Assembly: GCA_001785175.1 (NCBI GenBank)
Contig: MFSY01000080.1
Location: 1 to 6,079 of the forward strand
Reading direction: 5' to 3'
Source of the DNA: Candidatus Muproteobacteria bacterium RIFCSPHIGHO2_01_FULL_65_16
Lineage (GTDB): Bacteria > Pseudomonadota > Gammaproteobacteria > Acidiferrobacterales > Sulfurifustaceae
DNA length: 6,079 nucleotides
Below are positions 5,493 to 6,079 of the stretch, in pieces. Every line of letters starts with the position of its first letter. The stretch's first letter is position 1. The position numbers were made by a program, and so were the translations under genes. Below the pieces are notes generated by a model. It was not told the DNA's origin and ran no database searches. It saw only the letters and a list, made by a program, of their open reading frames with translations.

Positions 5493-5518
5493 TCCCGCCA
5501 CCTCCACCAATTAACAAC

Positions 5519-5554
5519 GCCCCCGACCGGGATTCCCGCCGGGGGCTTTGTTTT
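5519..5554 (+). terminator. Rho-independent terminator of ssrA
   Basis: GCCCCCG (5519-5525) pairs with CGGGGGC (5540-5546), with inner CGGG/CCCG and loop ATT, followed by TTTGTTTT. It begins 10 bases after the tmRNA CCA end and separates ssrA from the downstream endonuclease gene. Confidence 0.85.
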
Positions 5555-5555
5555 G

Positions 5556-5561
5556 TATAGT
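5556..5561 (+). promoter_or_regulatory. Possible -10 element for the endonuclease gene
   Basis: TATAGT matches TATAAT at five of six positions and lies 27 bp before the ATG at 5589. The expected -35 position falls inside the ssrA terminator and has no good match, so this is weak. Confidence 0.25.
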
Positions 5562-5588
5562 GGCTGAAATAAAACATCAGCGGCAGGG

Positions 5589-6056
5589 ATGGCGAACTAC
5601 AGAAAGGTTAAGAAACTCTCGCGTGAAGAAGCGGCATATATCGCCGGGATAATTGATGGCGAAGGTACGATTTCGCTAACCCGGAAACACCGTGGTGAAC
5701 ACCGGCAGCTTACCGTCAGCATCAGCAGTACCGAACCACCGTTGTTGAAATATGTCCTAAAGGTAATAGGCGCCGGACGTATTACCAATAAACGAACCTA
5801 CCGGGCCAATCACACTCCCAGCGTTACCTACGCTATCAGTAACCGGCAAGCGCTTGCTGTACTTGAACAGGTCAGGCCTTACCTCAAGACATACAAGGCC
5901 AAGCGTGCGCAACTGATCCTACGCAGCTATATCCGCCTGACACCCCGAAACGGGAAATACACCCAGGCGCAGCTGAAAGAGCGTGATATTTTTATCGAGA
6001 AGTTTCTGCGCCTGAACCCGCGGCGGCAAACACTCGCCCCGGCGGGCCCCGACTGA
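5589..6056 (+). CDS. Single-motif LAGLIDADG homing endonuclease, free-standing
   Basis: The 155-residue basic protein carries one LAGLIDADG motif, YIAGIIDGEG at residues 17-26, with Glu25 at the position of the catalytic acidic residue. This is followed by the beta-strand pattern of the family (TISLTRK, QLTVSISST) and a C-terminal helix block ALAVLEQVRPYLKTYKAKRAQLIL (88-111). One-motif enzymes of this size usually work as homodimers cutting a pseudo-palindromic DNA site of about 20 bp. It lies 79 bp beyond the tmRNA end and outside the group I intron, behind the ssrA terminator, so it is not carried in the intron as most intron endonucleases are. AGGG directly abuts the ATG, too close for normal ribosome binding, so expression may be low or the start uncertain. 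Its base composition is visibly less GC-rich than bamE, smpB or sqr, which suggests transfer. Activity and target are unknown; cleavage of intronless ssrA is inferred. Confidence 0.85.
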   Translation: MANYRKVKKLSREEAAYIAGIIDGEGTISLTRKHRGEHRQLTVSISSTEPPLLKYVLKVIGAGRITNKRTYRANHTPSVTYAISNRQALAVLEQVRPYLKTYKAKRAQLILRSYIRLTPRNGKYTQAQLKERDIFIEKFLRLNPRRQTLAPAGPD

Positions 6057-6066
6057 ACGTCGGGGC
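6046..6066. terminator. Hairpin at the end of the endonuclease gene, possible terminator
   Basis: GCCCCGAC (6046-6053) and GTCGGGGC (6059-6066) form a perfect 8-bp stem with a 5-nt loop TGAAC that contains the stop codon. No T-run follows before the window ends, so it may be a Rho-independent terminator lacking its tail or simply a repeat. Confidence 0.4.
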
Positions 6067-6079
6067 TGAGCCGGGGTTA

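Larger units (their letters stand above)
4896..5509 (+). ncRNA. ssrA: tmRNA (10Sa RNA), gene interrupted by a group I intron
   Basis: tmRNA rescues stalled ribosomes: it is charged with alanine, binds SmpB and templates a degradation tag. The 5' domain GGGGGTGACCTGGTTTCGACG (from 4896), then ACGAAACC and GGGGCATGCCGAGG, and the 3' domain TGTAGGACTTGCGGACGCGGG (5206-5225) match proteobacterial tmRNA closely. The acceptor stem pairs 4896-4902 with 5499-5505 (7 bp, one G·U), followed by A and an encoded CCA (5507-5509). The T-stem is GCGGG (5221-5225) with CCCGC (5494-5498). Between these halves the T-loop is split after TTCGAT by 261 extra bases (5232-5492). Excising them gives TTCGATT and a mature RNA of 353 nt, near the usual ~360. 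The unspliced transcript cannot form a T-arm, so function should depend on splicing. Confidence 0.95.

Overview
The window looks like chromosome of a GC-rich gammaproteobacterium, probably a sulfur oxidiser. Three things support this: bamE-ratA-smpB synteny as in gammaproteobacteria, a type I sulfide:quinone oxidoreductase closely resembling the Acidithiobacillus enzyme, and a one-piece proteobacterial tmRNA with an encoded CCA and a tag ending YALAA. No species can be named from the sequence alone.

Layout from left to right. Positions 1-405 hold the 3' part of bamE (+). It converges on a minus-strand pair, ratA (429-869) and a sodium-dependent NSS-family transporter (866-2239), which overlap by a GTGA. 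Divergent from these is smpB (2381-2854, +). Positions 2855-3377 carry no gene and are almost all repeat DNA: a ~49-bp tandem duplication, a 169-bp MITE-like element that folds into five consecutive hairpins, a second GC-rich palindromic element, and a heptad-period array. Next is sqr (3378-4649, -), with a perfect FNR/ANR-type box upstream. The region between sqr and ssrA holds the divergent promoters and a second heptad-period inverted repeat. The ssrA gene (tmRNA) runs 4896-5509 and ends in a terminator. A LAGLIDADG homing endonuclease gene (5589-6056, +) closes the window.

The main discovery is that ssrA is interrupted in its T-loop by a compact 261-nt group I intron (5232-5492). P1 with the U·G splice-site wobble, P2, P3, P4, P5, P6, P7, two P7.1/P7.2-like stems, P8, P9 and the terminal omega-G can all be seen. 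Removing it restores a 353-nt tmRNA with a normal TTCGATT T-loop. The intron has no ORF. A single-motif LAGLIDADG gene lies 79 bp beyond the tmRNA 3' end, outside the intron and behind the tmRNA terminator. This suggests a split arrangement in which a free-standing endonuclease may mobilise, or once mobilised, the neighbouring ribozyme.

Functionally, smpB and ssrA together give trans-translation. BamE belongs to the outer-membrane BAM complex. RatA is a START/COQ10-like protein. SQR feeds electrons from sulfide into the quinone pool and is probably oxygen-regulated.
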